Below, one piece after another: positions 37,882 to 50,004 of a stretch of DNA of 64,000 bases (the first letter of the stretch is position 1; the number at the start of each line of letters is the position of its first letter). Source of the DNA: Petunia secreta. Taxonomy: Eukaryota > Streptophyta > Magnoliopsida > Solanales > Solanaceae. Both the position numbers and the translations under genes were made by a program. Under the pieces are notes generated by a model. The model was not told the DNA's origin. It saw nothing but the letters and a program-made list of their open reading frames with translations, and made no database searches. The stretch is taken from the NCBI GenBank assembly GCA_029990175.1, contig JARKIP010000010.1, positions 43,022,001-43,086,000 on the forward strand, given 5' to 3'.

Positions 37882-39404
37882 TGATGCGTTAGCATTTTGC
37901 GTACATTTGCAACTATTTAAGAATAGCTTTCACGTCCTAAAATCGTTATTGTTTGAGTAAATCTTATGTTTATTTCCATGTTTCAAGTTTACAAAGAATA
38001 TCAATGTACAAAGCCAAAAGAAATGAAGAAAAGAACAAAAACAAGTGAACTTTGGCTACATTCTGAAGAACAAGGAAAACAAGCAGAAGCTTAATCGGCT
38101 ACCCGCCGAATTGCCTGCCAAAGGAAGATCGAGTTCAATAGCTCATCGGGACCCTGCGAAGCCAAGAGACGGACCGCCGATACAAATGCTGAAGACGCTC
38201 TGCCATCCCGCAGAAGCTTGTGCAGCTCTGCCGACTACATCAGTGAACTTAGAAGACATCTGCGAGTATGGGAGTTGTCCGCCGCTGATCCTGCTCCCCG
38301 CCAAACCTGCACCGCAGAACAAGACAACTGAGGAGTTAGAATCGCTATGGGCGGCCGCGCAACCCAATCTGCGGCCCGCCAAGTAACCGACAGTTTAACG
38401 AAAAATAGGGCAAAATGGCAATTTTGTAAACTTTAGCCTAGTTTTAAAACCCATGCCTATAAATAGGCTGTTATGCCTCCAAGAAACAAAACCCCTTTTC
38501 AGCTTAGAATATACTTTAAAATACTTTTGAATAATCTTGGAGGCAAAGGAAGGGCTATACTTTGAATCTTTTGTAAGAATTTCTTTTATTAATCTAATAT
38601 TTCATATGATTCTTACTATATCATCTCTTACTATGTGTGTGTTAGACCCTAGTATGAGTAGCTAAACTCATACTAGGGGTTTATTTATGAAGACTTGATG
38701 ATTTTTACTTAAAACTTATTTTTAATCTTGTGTAATCAATGGGTAAAGATGAATCTAGTTCTCTTTCGTATTCTCATTGACTAGGGTTTGAGGCACGACC
38801 GTACTTGAACCTAACCCTACTTTACTTTCATCACCCTAACGGGGTTGAAGGTGTAGGTTAATGGAAACTAGCGAGAATTTGGGTTACATTAGCTACGACC
38901 TACCCCATCTAAAAGGAAAGACCCTAGAGAGGTCATTCTCACTCGGGTCTTTGGACTAGGGTTTCTCACACCCCTTTATTGACCCTAACAGGCTTAATGT
39001 GGTAAATCCTCTCTATCCCTAATGGGTTTTGAGGAATACATTCGAGGTCCGACCATTTGTACTACTCATATGATTTACGAGGTTGAGGCAAGGGTTTGAG
39101 TGAAAAAAATCTAGTTGGAATGAGTAAACCCCTAGCTCATTCTCCATATTCACATCCATTTTAAGGTGTCGAATTTATTAATTGCTATTAGTGTTAGTTA
39201 TTAGTAGTAATTGTAGTTAATTTAATCATATTCAATCTATGCTTAGGAATCAACAAACAATTCATAGAATCCGTCATTATTCAATCTAAGATTAATAGAT
39301 TACAAGCTAGTTCCCTGAGAAAATCGACCCCAACTCTAGTTGGGTACTACTATCTTTGACGATCGCCCCACACCTTTATAGATGAGTGGATTAAGCGTGG
39401 ATCA
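37882..39404 (+). repeat. 3' LTR of the Athila element
   Basis: It starts TGATGCGTTAGC and ends GCGTGGATCA. TATAAATA is at about 38458-38465. The central palindrome is mutated here (CGCAGAAGCTTGTGCAG). Its length equals the 5' LTR, with scattered substitutions. Confidence 0.92.
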
Positions 39405-39426
39405 CATGACAATGTGGTATAACATA

Positions 39427-39674
39427 TACTCCATCCGTTTCAATTTATATGAACTTGTTTGACATGAGAAATATTTAATAAATAAATAAAGACTTTTAAT
39501 ACTTGTGGTCTAAACTAAGCCATTGGTATTTGTGTAGATATAAATAATTTCGTTAAGGGAACAGTGGTAAATTTGGGGTTAAGTTGTTTCCAAGTTTAGA
39601 AAAAAGTCATTCTTTTTTTAACGGATTAAAAAGAAATTAGGACACTTTTTTTATGGACGTGAAAAAAAGAAGTA
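39427..39674. mobile_element. Stowaway-like MITE, degraded right end
   Basis: TA then CTCCATCCGTTTCAATTTAT is a typical left end. The right end (GGACGTGAAAAAAAGAAGTA) has lost most of the expected GGACGGAGGGAGTA. It lies just outside the Athila 3' LTR. Confidence 0.5.
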
Positions 39675-39739
39675 ATTGACAATTATAATGGGACTGAGGT
39701 AGTATGTAAGTCATCTGAAGTGAAAAAGTAAGATACATG

Positions 39740-39855
39740 GGAAGTTATATAAGATTTAACAAATCTTATCCAAGAGGTTGTGGGTTCGAGACACAGTAGG
39801 AGCAAAAATTGGGCGATCCACTATTTATTTCCGAGAGAGGGGGAGGGGTGGGGTT
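39740..39855 (+). repeat. SINE 5' fragment with Pol III box B
   Basis: CAAGAGGTTGTGGGTTCGAGAC at about 39770-39792 contains a box B core (GGTTCGAGAC), typical of tRNA-derived SINEs. A recognisable tail is missing, so this is probably a truncated or interrupted copy. Confidence 0.45.
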
Positions 39856-39857
39856 AT

Positions 39858-42034
39858 AAAAAATAGAGTGAAAATATTTACACCCCCGAACTTTGCTTTA
39901 AAAATCAAATTCCCCCCTCAACTATAAAAAATAATCATTCTCCCCCCTTTTTCTCAAATAATCTTTGAAAATACCTACTTTACCCTCTTGATATCAAACT
40001 TTTCCTTTTCTTCCTTAATTTAATATTTTTTTTATTATTTATTATGAACTAACTTATAAAATATATAAAAATTACCTTTCAAAATAGAAAAAGAGCAAGA
40101 AATAGTAATCGCACATATATGTAAATCACGTTAATAATAAAATCATACTATTCTAAAAGAGTCAATCCCTATAGCAAAAAGTAAACGACCTTTTTGTCCC
40201 TAAGTAAAGCTTTTTTAAAATATTCCTTTGTACAAGGAAGTCAATACACAAGTAAATTTCTACTCCTATATTTTATACAAATTATAAAAAATGCTTAATA
40301 TAGATAACAAAAATGCCATCTTTTAATTAGGATTGTGATGCATTTTCACATCTTCAGGTTCACTTCGTACATGTATTTGGTTCTGGGGAGATATAATGGA
40401 TGACTATGTCATTCATTACTAAACATTTATTTCTATCCAAGGATCAAGAACGACTTTTTACATCTCCAACTTAATGAGGCGAATGAACATTCATCTGTTG
40501 GAGAAAGTGGACTAACACTCAATATATTTGTTACTAAATTGCTTAATTACCGTAGGAACTGACCAAATAGCTAATCAAATTCTGTGTTTAAGCATTACAA
40601 GTGAAAAGTTTATTTTCTTTCAGTTTCACTTTATCTCTGGCAGTAGCCGAGAGACAGTACTAAAATTGTATTTGACAAGTAAGTTTATTTTCTTCTTTGT
40701 TAATTCCTATGATTATTCAGCACACTTTGTTTCACGCATTGTTTATGCAAGTTCGGTTAAGAACCACTGCTTTTTTTTTATTTGAAAGCTAAAATATTTA
40801 TCTTTGATGGTATTTGATCTTTCGTAAAATACAACATCAAACTATCAACATCTCACCCGTAATTATCCTGTTTCATTTCGTAACCGGCTTAGAATTTATA
40901 CATATACAAACGAGGTAAGCGATATGTCTTTCGAACAGAATTTTGTTTGACTATAATTTTGCTATTGTGAATTTTGAAACTTTTTTTCATGTTCTTTTGG
41001 TCTACTTTATATATATGTACTTGTGCTTTAGAGTAAGTTCATTAATATTTAGGAATACTGCAAGCGGAATAGTTGCAATATTTAACACAGATCTTAATAC
41101 ATTGTCATTGTATTTTTTTTAAAAATAATTTACAACTTTGATGAAACTCTAATCCTGGGTCTATTTAAGCCGTTCAAAAATCACTGTGACACCATTATTT
41201 TATTTTTCCAAAGAAGAAAATGTAAGATTGTTATTAAGACGAAATAGAATAGTGACCTCCTCATATTTCTTTGACAATTTCATGAAATTTAAGGTATCGA
41301 TTGTGCGACTCAAGCACAAATTTTTTTAAGCAATAATTATATAATTTTTTAATATATTACATTTATTATTAAGGGCACACGCGCGTTGCGCATCTCCAAA
41401 GACTGGTAATAAATTAAACATATAAAAAGTTAGATTAAAAGTAATTTGTTTATATCGGTAATTTTTAATAGAAATCAAACTCAAATTTAGTTTACCACAC
41501 AATTGAAAATAAAATGAAGTGAATTAATAATCGCATACTTAATGCATGAAATACATGAAAAAAGATAGTAAAATAGCAGTAGATTTTACAACTAATTCAA
41601 AAAATTATATATTTATACTTAAATAAATTTCAAATTATAACTTTAATTATGATAATTAAAGCTCGAAAATCTATACTCAAAATAGAGAATAAGATAAAAA
41701 GTAAATTTTAATTAAACAAATACACCTACATATAAATAGAGAGAAAGAGATGATGATAGATTCATTATGTATATAGAATCATAGGTACACATATAGTGCA
41801 CTTAATACTAAAATACTAATTAAAAATAGCATTATATTTTATAATTCAATTTTATATCACACAAATGGTGAATGAAAATTTTAAAGGTAAAATAGATATT
41901 CTATACGATGAAAGAAAGGGGGGGGGGGGGGGGGGGGGCGTGCGGTTGGAGAATGGTAATTTTTCATAGTTGAGGGGTGAACTTGATTTTTAAAGCAAAG
42001 TTGAGGGGTATAAATGATTTTTACCCAAAAAATA
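39858..42034. mobile_element. 2.16-kb non-autonomous TIR transposon, MULE- or hAT-like
   Basis: The ends are long imperfect inverted repeats of about 80-90 bp. The left one begins GAGTGAAAATATTTACACCC (39866) and the inverse of the right one begins GGGTAAAAATCATTTATACC (right terminus 42026). Both continue through CTTTGCTTTAAAAATCAA. AAAAAATA flanks both sides (39858-39865 and 42027-42034), an 8-bp duplication, although of low complexity. No transposase is visible in the AT-rich body. The long TIRs favour a Mutator-like element; the 8-bp duplication is also compatible with hAT. Confidence 0.7.
41918..41938. repeat. Poly-G run of 21 bases
   Basis: An uninterrupted run of 21 G lies beside the right inverted repeat. 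The left repeat has only short C runs at the mirror position. Assembly of such runs is error-prone. Confidence 0.85.
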
Positions 42035-42606
42035 TCAAAAATAATCTCAAACGAGATTAAATAGATTGTCTATATTATCAATTGAGAAAGACTTACTAGA
42101 AAAAATTAATTATAAAAAATTTATTAATAATTTTGCATCTCAAAAAGCTAAAAAAAAAATAGAGTTCAAATTTATATAAATTATTCTCTTTCTTTTTTAA
42201 AAAAATTAAGTCCCCTCATTAAAGTTTGGCTTAAGGCCACAAAATTCGTTGGGCTGCCCTTGCTTTAGTTGTGTTTGAATATGAATTTTATTTGAAAAAT
42301 GATTGAAGTTTTGTGGACAGGAAGAAGTTTTTCTCTCAAAAACTAATTTGAACAAGTTTTTGGATTTAAAAAAATCCATCTTCCAAAAACTGTCACATTC
42401 TGTTAATGAACAATGTTGGCCAAATTCAAAAGTGCTTTTGAGCAGAAGCAGAAGAAACAACTTTTCTATAGTTAGGTGAGAAGCTACAAATTTATGTTTA
42501 TTCCCAAAATCATTAGTAGAAGTAGTTTATTAATTTTTCAAAAAATATTTTTTTTTGCCAAAATTTCTTATTTACCAGTCAAGTTCTTATTACTTTAACC
42601 AATGTA

Positions 42607-43168
42607 TGTATTGGATGAAAAATAACTGAGGTCTCGAGCAAGGTCCCGGAACATAACACGAGTCCATTCCACAAAGCAAACCCACGAGGAGAGGCAACAT
42701 GATTCTTCACCTCGAGAAACCATCTCGGAAGAAGAGGAAAACCGAGCTCGGGAAGACCACCATAACAACTTGATCCCGAGCAGATACCATGCCTCGTCAA
42801 ACGAGGCCGAATCTTCATAACCATCGACTGTTGTTCTAGTATTTAAGGGGAAGATTGTGAGTCAACCACGATCAAATGTGGAGTAATGGCCATAAAAGTA
42901 TAATTATTATGTTTATAACGTCATTCTTTCTTGATTATAAATAGAGTTTACTTGTAAACAAACAGAACATGAGAAATACAATATTCAACTTATACTTTTA
43001 TTCGCTGTCTCGTTTATCATTCTGCTTACTCACTATCTCGCTTACTTCGTCAAGCTTTTATCTAGTTCGAATTTAATCTTAGCTCGAGGACTACTTTGAT
43101 ACAAGAAAATTACCCGTTAAACCCAATACAAATTCGATTTGTTGTCCTATCCCGATTAAGGCCAACAC
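42607..43168 (+). repeat. 5' LTR of the gag-only Tat-like element
   Basis: It starts TGTATTGGATGAAAAATAAC and ends GGCCAACACA. TATAAATAG at about 42936 is the likely promoter. It is longer than the 3' copy mainly because of about 90 extra bases around 42768-42858. Confidence 0.85.
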
Positions 43169-43282
43169 AAATTGGCTCCGTCTGTGGGGAGTTGGTAATA
43201 ACGCTTGTTCCAAAGTCTGCAGTTTCGATTTTCCACCAAAAATAAAAATGTCTAATAGTGTTAATGATAACATGTCATCCAA

Positions 43283-44542
43283 GTGCCAGATCAGACAGTG
43301 GGAGCTACCGAGGCCAATAGGGGGGTCCCAACACTCCTAACTGGCTCGACACCGCCTGTTAGCCCCATCCCAATGAATAATTCAGCCTCGTTGATGGGGT
43401 TAACACCCCCAAACAGATTCACTCCCCCGATCGGCCCAACACCTCCCGTAGGAGCATTGTTAGCCGATCCAATCTCCTCAAATTCTGGTAACCCTTTCCA
43501 ACAGTTCATGGTAAGCTCGCTACAACAAATGCGTGAACAAGCAGCCGCTCAAGCAACTGCGCAGGCTTAGTTTAATGAGCAATTTCGGAGCTTCTTGCAA
43601 GCTCTCGCTGGGAATGGAAGAGTCCATCCCAACCTTGGTGATACTCTCGTCGTGATGTTTAATGAAGGGAACCCCAACGCTACTCCCATATGCACCAACA
43701 TGGGAGGTCTCCCAAATAGGATTGTGTCCGAGGTCTCGGGGACTACGGTCCCCACAATGTCCCAAACAAGCGTAGTGTCCGACTTTGAAAAGTGGAAGAA
43801 GGAATTTGAGGCTAGCATGGAAAAATGGCTTTAAAATGTGCCAGGGGTTTGAAAAACTCAACGAGCGCTGGACTTTAAAAAATGTGGCCAACTACCCTTC
43901 AAGCCTGAAGCTGCTCCAGCACCCGTCCCAAAATATTTCAAACTCAAATTTTGAAGAAATATGACGGGACGACAGATCCAGTTGACCATATTACAGAATA
44001 TATGGCCATGGTTAAAAGTAACGATTTAATCCCAATTGAAAAAAAATCCATGTTCTTGAAGAAATTCGCCAACACCTTGGAAAAAAGGGGCATTTCGTTG
44101 GTACATGCTCCTTCCCTCCGAGTCCATTTCCAGCTTCGACGAATTGGCTGATATTTTCATCAAAGCTTACACTCGGGCCCAAAAGATCCTCAAGAGAAAG
44201 AAGGATATCTTCAACGTAAAACAAGGGTACCTCGAGCCCATCAAGGATTTCCTCGAACGCTTTCAGGCCGAAAGAATATACCTGCCAAAGATGGATGACA
44301 GTTTGGCAGTCATGGCTTTCGAAAAGAACCTTAATGTGGGAAATTCAGAGCATGCGGCTGAGTTAAAGAAAGAGCTCCAGCAGTGGCAATCTCGAACTTG
44401 GGATGAATTACATGATCGAGCCACAACAAAGATCAGGCTCGAGGAAGTAGAGTGGAGAAGGACAGGACGGGGCCATTCCTACCGAGGCCGATCTAAGTCA
44501 TCTCGACACACCGATGCGCTACAAGGGAACTCAAAAAATTGA
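43283..44542 (+). pseudogene. Tat-lineage gag, broken
   Basis: The frame opens near 43283 with a proline-rich leader. A stop at 43568-43570 and frame changes near 43834-43950 and 44100 break it. The conserved part reads KKYDGTTDPVDHI, then FDELADIFIKAYTRAQK and LKDFLxRFQAER-like sequence (IKDFLERFQAERIYL). This is the retrotransposon gag core of Tat elements. The last frame ends at 44542 with an arginine-rich stretch. Confidence 0.82.
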
Positions 44543-44911
44543 TGCAAACCATACCACGGAGCTCAAAATAAGCACGTGAGTTAGTGCCTCAGAGGGCATC
44601 AACACGTGAGCCAGAGGCTTAGAGGAAAATATGGATCATCCTCCAATAAAAAATCCTCGCGCCCGTCTCTGGTATCTAAGGAGAAAGATTTGCCTCGAAT
44701 TTCTGAGTACAATTTCAATATATCAGCCTCCGAGCTGGTAAATACGATCAAAGGGATGACTGACCAAGGTGTGAGATTACCCAAAGACATGAGGATACCC
44801 TCGAGTAAAAGAGACCAAACTCAACATTGTGAGTTCCACATGGATTAGGGGCACACAACTGAGGATTGTAAAGCGTTGCCTCTCGAGGTGGCACATCTGC
44901 TCAAGAAATGA

Positions 44912-45619
44912 GTGCTAGATGAATATCTAACTGACAAAGGAAAACACAACTATTCGAAGAATAGAAGAGATGAGCAACCGCCTCGAGCACAGTCACCGAA
45001 GAGGGTAGTGAATGTCATCACTGGGGGCTCGGAGGTAAATGGAATAAATGTTGCCGCTGCAAAGAAAATTGCAAAATCATTGAGTACTGCAGAGAAGAGA
45101 ACAAGAGTTGGTGAATCAAGTAAAGAGATGGTGTTCACTAAAGAAGATTGCGATGGGATGATGTTCCCCCATCATGAAGCGCTAGTGATCACGCTCAGGA
45201 TCAATGAATGCGATGTCAAACGAGCTTTAGTTGATCCTGACAGCTCGGTAAATATCATCAACTATGGAGCAATCAAGAAAATATGGTTGAAAGACCTAGT
45301 TGTCCCAAAAGCAACCATATTGACAGGATTCAACAATTCCACTGAAAATACTTTGGGGGAAATAACCCTCACAACTACTGCAGAAGGGGTAAACAAGCAA
45401 ACCACTTTCCAAGTGATGATCGAGGACATGGCCTACAACGTTATTCTCGGAAGGCCTTGGATCCACGAAATGGAGGCTGTGCCATCAACCCTGCATCAAC
45501 TGATCAAGTTTTCAACTCCATGGGGAGTAAGAGTCATCCGAGGAGAGCAACGAATAGCACAAGAATGTTATTCGATTGCAATGAAGAGTACAGTCGCCCC
45601 GATCGGGCCAAGAAAATAA
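44912..45619 (+). pseudogene. Tat-lineage aspartic protease, mutated active site
   Basis: An open frame of 235 codons contains retropepsin-like sequence. The active-site motif is ALVDPDSSVNII, where D-S/T-G-S-S is expected, so the glycine is replaced. VILGRPWIHEMEAVPSTLHQ follows, as in Tat proteases. A zinc-knuckle-like stretch (CEFHMD.GHTTEDC) just upstream is broken by a TAG and the frame at about 44846. Reverse transcriptase should follow but does not. Confidence 0.8.
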
Positions 45620-46150
45620 TGACAAATGAAGACTCGGCAACTGAGGACTTCACCAGGCAAAGCCTTCGGGGAACGAGCAATTACCTCACCAAGGACCACC
45701 CTTGGGTACTTGCTCAAATAAATTCATGCTATTCTGATTTTATAGCTTCTTCATCTAAGTCCTGTTATAACTGGGCATTTGTTGTAATAAAGTCATGCAG
45801 TCGCATCCGATCAATGAAATAAACTTTGATTATGCATCTTTTTATTGTCATTTGATATGCACAACCAACCATAAGTTAAGCCTACGGCTCGATGGCGAGA
45901 CGTCGTCCTAGGCTAGCTCGAAACAATAAAAAAACTAAAAGTCTTGCAAGCAAATTCAATATTTCTACAGAGGAAATTTCCATTAATAAAAGGGCTCAGA
46001 GGCCCAAGGATTTACAAAATAAACGGCACGGAGGCCTTAACCGAACGTAAACAAAAAAGAAACAAAAGCACTAATCTAAGCCACCGCTTCGGAGTCATCA
46101 CCTCCCTCATCTGAGCTCTCGTTGCTCGAAGGGAGATTTTCCATCAGCTT

Positions 46151-48632
46151 TTAGGCCACGACAGCATCACTCTTGACCTCGGCGATCTCGGCATTAAGGT
46201 CAACCCCGTCGCGACACTCCTTCAAAGTCTTCAGCCTCGTTTGAATAACGACCCAGTTCTTATCAACTTTAGCCCGAGCCCTCCTCATTCCCCCCCTCGA
46301 TGAGAAAGAATCAACCTTACCTCTCAAAAAGTTAATCTTGCTTTCGAGCTGATCTTTCTCCTTGGCCAACCGCTCTTTCTTCCCAGCCTTTTCATTCATC
46401 TTAAGCAGCTTTTGCTTCAAATCAGCATGGAATTGTTTGGCCTTCTCGTTAATAGCAAAATGAGCCTCGGTTCTCACCCTCTTCAGCTCGGCGTCACAAC
46501 AATAGATTTAGCCTCGAGGGCTTTGATCATATCGAGGTCAGATTTATTGGTAGCATTTTTAGCTTGGTCCAACTTGAGCCTCACACTCAATAGCTCTTTC
46601 TCAAGACCACTGATTCGGGCCTCAAGACCTGCTCGTTGTTGCCTCCATCTTGCCTTCAACTGCCGAAGATTTTTATCTCGACGGCATTCGATCTCAGCAA
46701 CCCTGATGGAATTGATGTAGCACTGCGAAGGAAAATTCCAAAGAGTCGGTAAAGGAAGCAAATGCAAAGCTAAAAATGAAAAACTAAAAGGAGCGTACAT
46801 GAATGGCATGCTGAGCAGCATCAGCCATCAAATCAGAAATATGGGACTCCTTAAGACGATGGTGTTCCTTAAGGCCCAAAAGTCCACAGAGGCTGATCGG
46901 GACCTGGATAGCACTATTTAGGAGACAGAGCTCGGAAGGAATCTCAATGTAACGGAACTATCTCGGAGGCAGCTCGAGGAGTCTTGTCTCCCACTCGAGA
47001 TGGCCGAGCGTCATCCACCTCCATCGTTTCCGTAGACGGAGGTTGAATTCCCCTTATGTCTTTATCAGCAACTTGAACCAGTTCAGGCTCATGAGTAGAG
47101 GGAACCACAACCTTTTCCTGATTTTTCTTTGCCTCGTCAATAGGAGTAAGCTCGGGAAAATGAACATTCTCTAATCTAGCTCGTTTCGCTTCCGGAGTTT
47201 TCCCCGAGGATGACTCCTTCTTTTTCAAAACTGAAAGGAAAAAGAAAGAGAGTAATTGACGAAAAAAGGAAACGGAAGGTAAAATCAAGAGGAAAGATAC
47301 TCAACCTGTTTTGGCCCCGAGGTCCGATGACCCCTCAGGGGCTATCTCTTTCCTCTCCTCATCTTTTCCTTTTTCCCCTTTTCCCTTCGAGAGGTTCCCA
47401 ATCAAATCTTGAAGGGCGCTTAAAGCATCTCCTACCTTGGGAACTTCCTCCTTCTTATCTTTTCTCTCCTTCTTTCATTTTTTCTCCTTCGGCGTGGTGA
47501 TCGCCCTTTTGGGGAGTCCTACAACTAGGAAGAGACAATGAAACACCGAGACACGGAGCCCCAGAAAAACTAAACCAGATATAAAATTGGTTGAAAGAAT
47601 GACTCACCATGCCGTTTTCATGCCTATTGATTCTCATCCAAAGCGGCCTAAACCATCCACGGCCTCTCTGGCCTAGGCTTGACATCGATAATAGCCTGGA
47701 CTCATTGAGTCAAATTTTTCGGACAAATAATTGGGATCACCTTGGCTGAAAAAGACAGGAACGAAGAGTATAAAAAGGAAAAATCGAAGCAAGAATAAAC
47801 AAGGAGAAAAACACTCACATGCTCGATTCCACCCCTCAGGGAAATCAGGCTTCGAGGACAGCAGGACAGTCGGTAGAAGAACAAAGCGCTCGTTCCATCC
47901 ACGGTCCTCTAGATCCTCACTCTTCGTGACTAGCGAGTACGAGCCTTGCTTATTAAGCTGAACTGCTCCATCCTTGTGAAGAGTGGGAGAAAAGAGGGAC
48001 AAAAGATGATCAAGGGTGAAAGAGACCCCGACTAATTTGCTCAAAAATTCGAGGCATTGAGCGTGCCTTAACATCTTAGGACTAATTTGGGCTTTGCATA
48101 ACTGGTAGGTATGACAAAAAGTGTCCGACACCTCGGGGATAAGAAGAGAAAAATTTATTGTGAAAGGGTAGGTGAAAACGAAGGAACGCACTTCAATTCG
48201 GTCACACACTCGGCTCTCGAGGGAAGGGATACCGACCCTCACCTCGGGGCCCCAATTGCAATCAGAACAAACCAGATGTATATTCTCCTGAGTAATCCGA
48301 CTCGGTGTATCCTTTATGGGGATATTCCTTTTCCTCCTAACCTTCGATTCAGTTTGAAGCTGCATAACGAAATCCTTCGAGAGGTAAATTTTGGAGGGGA
48401 TAATGTGGTGAGGCTTAAGCTCGAGATCGTCTGAGAGAGGTCCATCATCACCAATATCCTTCATGATGGCATCCTCGTCATCCACCACAACATCTTCGAC
48501 AGTTTCAGCCATAGCTGGGCGTTGTTCTTGATCCGCTCCACTGGGATAAGAAAAATCCTCCATGTTAAAGTTAGGATGAACGATTACATTCAACGGTTCT
48601 TGAACATTAACTAATTCCTCACCAACGATCAT
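46151..48632 (-). CDS. Antisense retroelement gene (aORF) with apparent introns, coiled-coil C-terminus
   Basis: On the - strand, opposite to gag, a gene-like series of blocks starts at ATG 48632. Exon 1 (48632-47819) has an acidic amino end, then FTYPFTINFSLL, LDHLLSLFSP and GWNERFVLL. I recall this pattern from plant proteins annotated as 'gypsy-type transposon' or 'putative retrotransposon' proteins. GTGAGT at 47818 and TTTTTCAG ending at 47746 bound a 73-bp GT-AG intron. A second exon (47745 to about 47608) ends at another GTGAGT, with CCTAG near 47530 as the next acceptor. Charged and coiled-coil exons follow (about 47230-46944, 46720-46490 and 46477-46151; ISGLEKELLSVRLKLDQAK), ending in a stop at 46151-46153. 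A frame discontinuity near 46480 may be an intron or a break. The function is unknown. Confidence 0.6.
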
Positions 48633-48997
48633 GGTGTCAACAAAGGAAGGAGAAGAACTTGGTGAATTCTGTTAAAACATTTTCTTAAAATTATCTGGGC
48701 TGCAAAGGGAAAGAAGATTCAAGGATATTTACTGTTAAACGCAAGAAGAAGTGTGAAAAATAAGAAGAAAGGGTTCGACTATATATAGGTTGAAACGCCA
48801 TGATTAAAAATGATGGGGAAAATAAAACAGGAAAATGCGCCCAATCGGTGATCACCACGCATGATTGATGGGAATATGAAGTGACAACCGCCATTTTCAA
48901 AATTCACGCGCAAAAACAACCACGTCAATCTCCCGCTTAAAATTCATTCCACTCCTCGACAGATTTGGCAACTACTCGAGGAGTGGGAGGGACTATC

Positions 48998-49486
48998 TGT
49001 ATTGGATGAAAAATTACCGAGGTCTCGAGGAAGGTCCTGGAACATAACACGAGTCCATTCCGCGAAGCAAACCCACGAGGAGAGGCAACATAATTCTTCA
49101 CCTCGAGAAACCATCTCGGAAGAAGTGGAAAACCGAGCTTGAAACATCGAGCTCGGGAAGACCACCAAGATTGTGAGTCAACACGATCAAACGTGGCGTA
49201 ATGGCCATAAAGGCATAATTATTATGTTTATAACATCATTCTTTCCCTTGATTATAAATAGATTCCGCTTGTAAACAAATAGGACATGAGAAATACAATA
49301 TTCAACTTATACTTTTATTCGCTGTATCGGTTATCATAAAGCTTACTCATTGTCTCGCTTGCTTCTTTAAGCTTTTATCTAGTTCGAATTTAATCTTAGC
49401 TCGAGCACTACTTTGATACAAGCAAATTACCAGTTAAACCCAATACAAATTCGATTTATTGTTCTATCTCGATTTAGGCCAACACA
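48998..49486 (+). repeat. 3' LTR of the gag-only Tat-like element
   Basis: It starts TGTATTGGATGAAAAATTAC and ends GGCCAACACA. It has TATAAATA at about 49253, carries a small extra segment near 49139-49155 and lacks about 90 bases present in the 5' LTR. Confidence 0.85.
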
Positions 49487-50004
49487 ATATATTTCTCAAA
49501 TATAAATAAAACTATGTTCTCATCTTCCCTACTTTGGCTTAACTTTAGTTTCACTACCTAAAAATCTTAATATTTATTTTTATTTTATGTTTTATGTTTT
49601 ATGTTTTAACTAAATGAAAATATAAGTGAAAGTAGACACTCATTATACATTTAAATATTTTCTACCTTAAAATAATATTTTCGTAAAATGAAGCTTAGTA
49701 CATTTTTTTTACATAATTTAACACTCAAAAGCACTGTTTGTAATGATAATTGGTACAATCATGGAAATTCCGGATGGCAAAGAGCATATTTGAAAGATAT
49801 AGAGGATCAGAAGATGTTTAGCGGACCGTTGTCTCGTTCCAAGATCATGAGCATTCAAGGATTGCATATTAAAGAGTTACTTTATTAAGAGATGTTTGGA
49901 GAGCCATGCTGATGATTCATGCAAAGAATATCAAGTTTGAAAGCTTATAGATTTCTTGGAACAAGTTCACAATCAAGATTTTCATATTGGATTCACGAAA
50001 CATT

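Larger units (their letters stand above)
25191..39404 (+). mobile_element. Athila-lineage Ty3/gypsy LTR retrotransposon, full-length structure, coding-dead
   Basis: The order is 5' LTR (25191-26713), PBS (26719-26736), gag, protease, RT-RNase H, integrase, long spacer, a 3' ORF in the env position, PPT and 3' LTR (37882-39404). Total length is 14.2 kb. The PBS complements the 3' end of tRNA-Asp, as usual for Athila. Flanks read CAGGA on the left and CATGA on the right, a 5-bp duplication with one mismatch. Every coding region has stops or frameshifts, so it could move only with outside help. Transcription is rightward, away from the WEB gene. Confidence 0.9.
42607..49486 (+). mobile_element. 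Non-autonomous Tat-like LTR retrotransposon (gag-PR only) with antisense gene
   Basis: The structure is 5' LTR (42607-43168), PBS-like TGGCTCCGTCTGTGGGGA (43172-43189), gag, protease, then an antisense spliced gene (48632 to 46151), PPT (about 48979-48993) and 3' LTR (48998-49486). Flanks ATGTA and ATATA give a near-perfect 5-bp duplication. No reverse transcriptase, RNase H or integrase is present. This fits gag-bearing non-autonomous elements (TR-GAG type) that depend on full Tat relatives. Confidence 0.82.

Noticed and set aside
38045..38386. 113-codon frame in the Athila 3' LTR and shorter counterparts in the other LTR copies
   Set aside because: It is created by the GC-rich LTR segment. 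The frame is not kept at full length in the 5' LTR copies, and no domain is visible.
39779..39800. tRNA gene suggested by GGTTCGAGAC
   Set aside because: Only a box B-like segment is present. There is no box A or cloverleaf, so a SINE fragment is more likely.
41340..41410. Possible Helitron end near CACGCGCGTTGCGCA
   Set aside because: A hairpin-like motif is present, but no CTRR terminus follows and no matching TC start was found.
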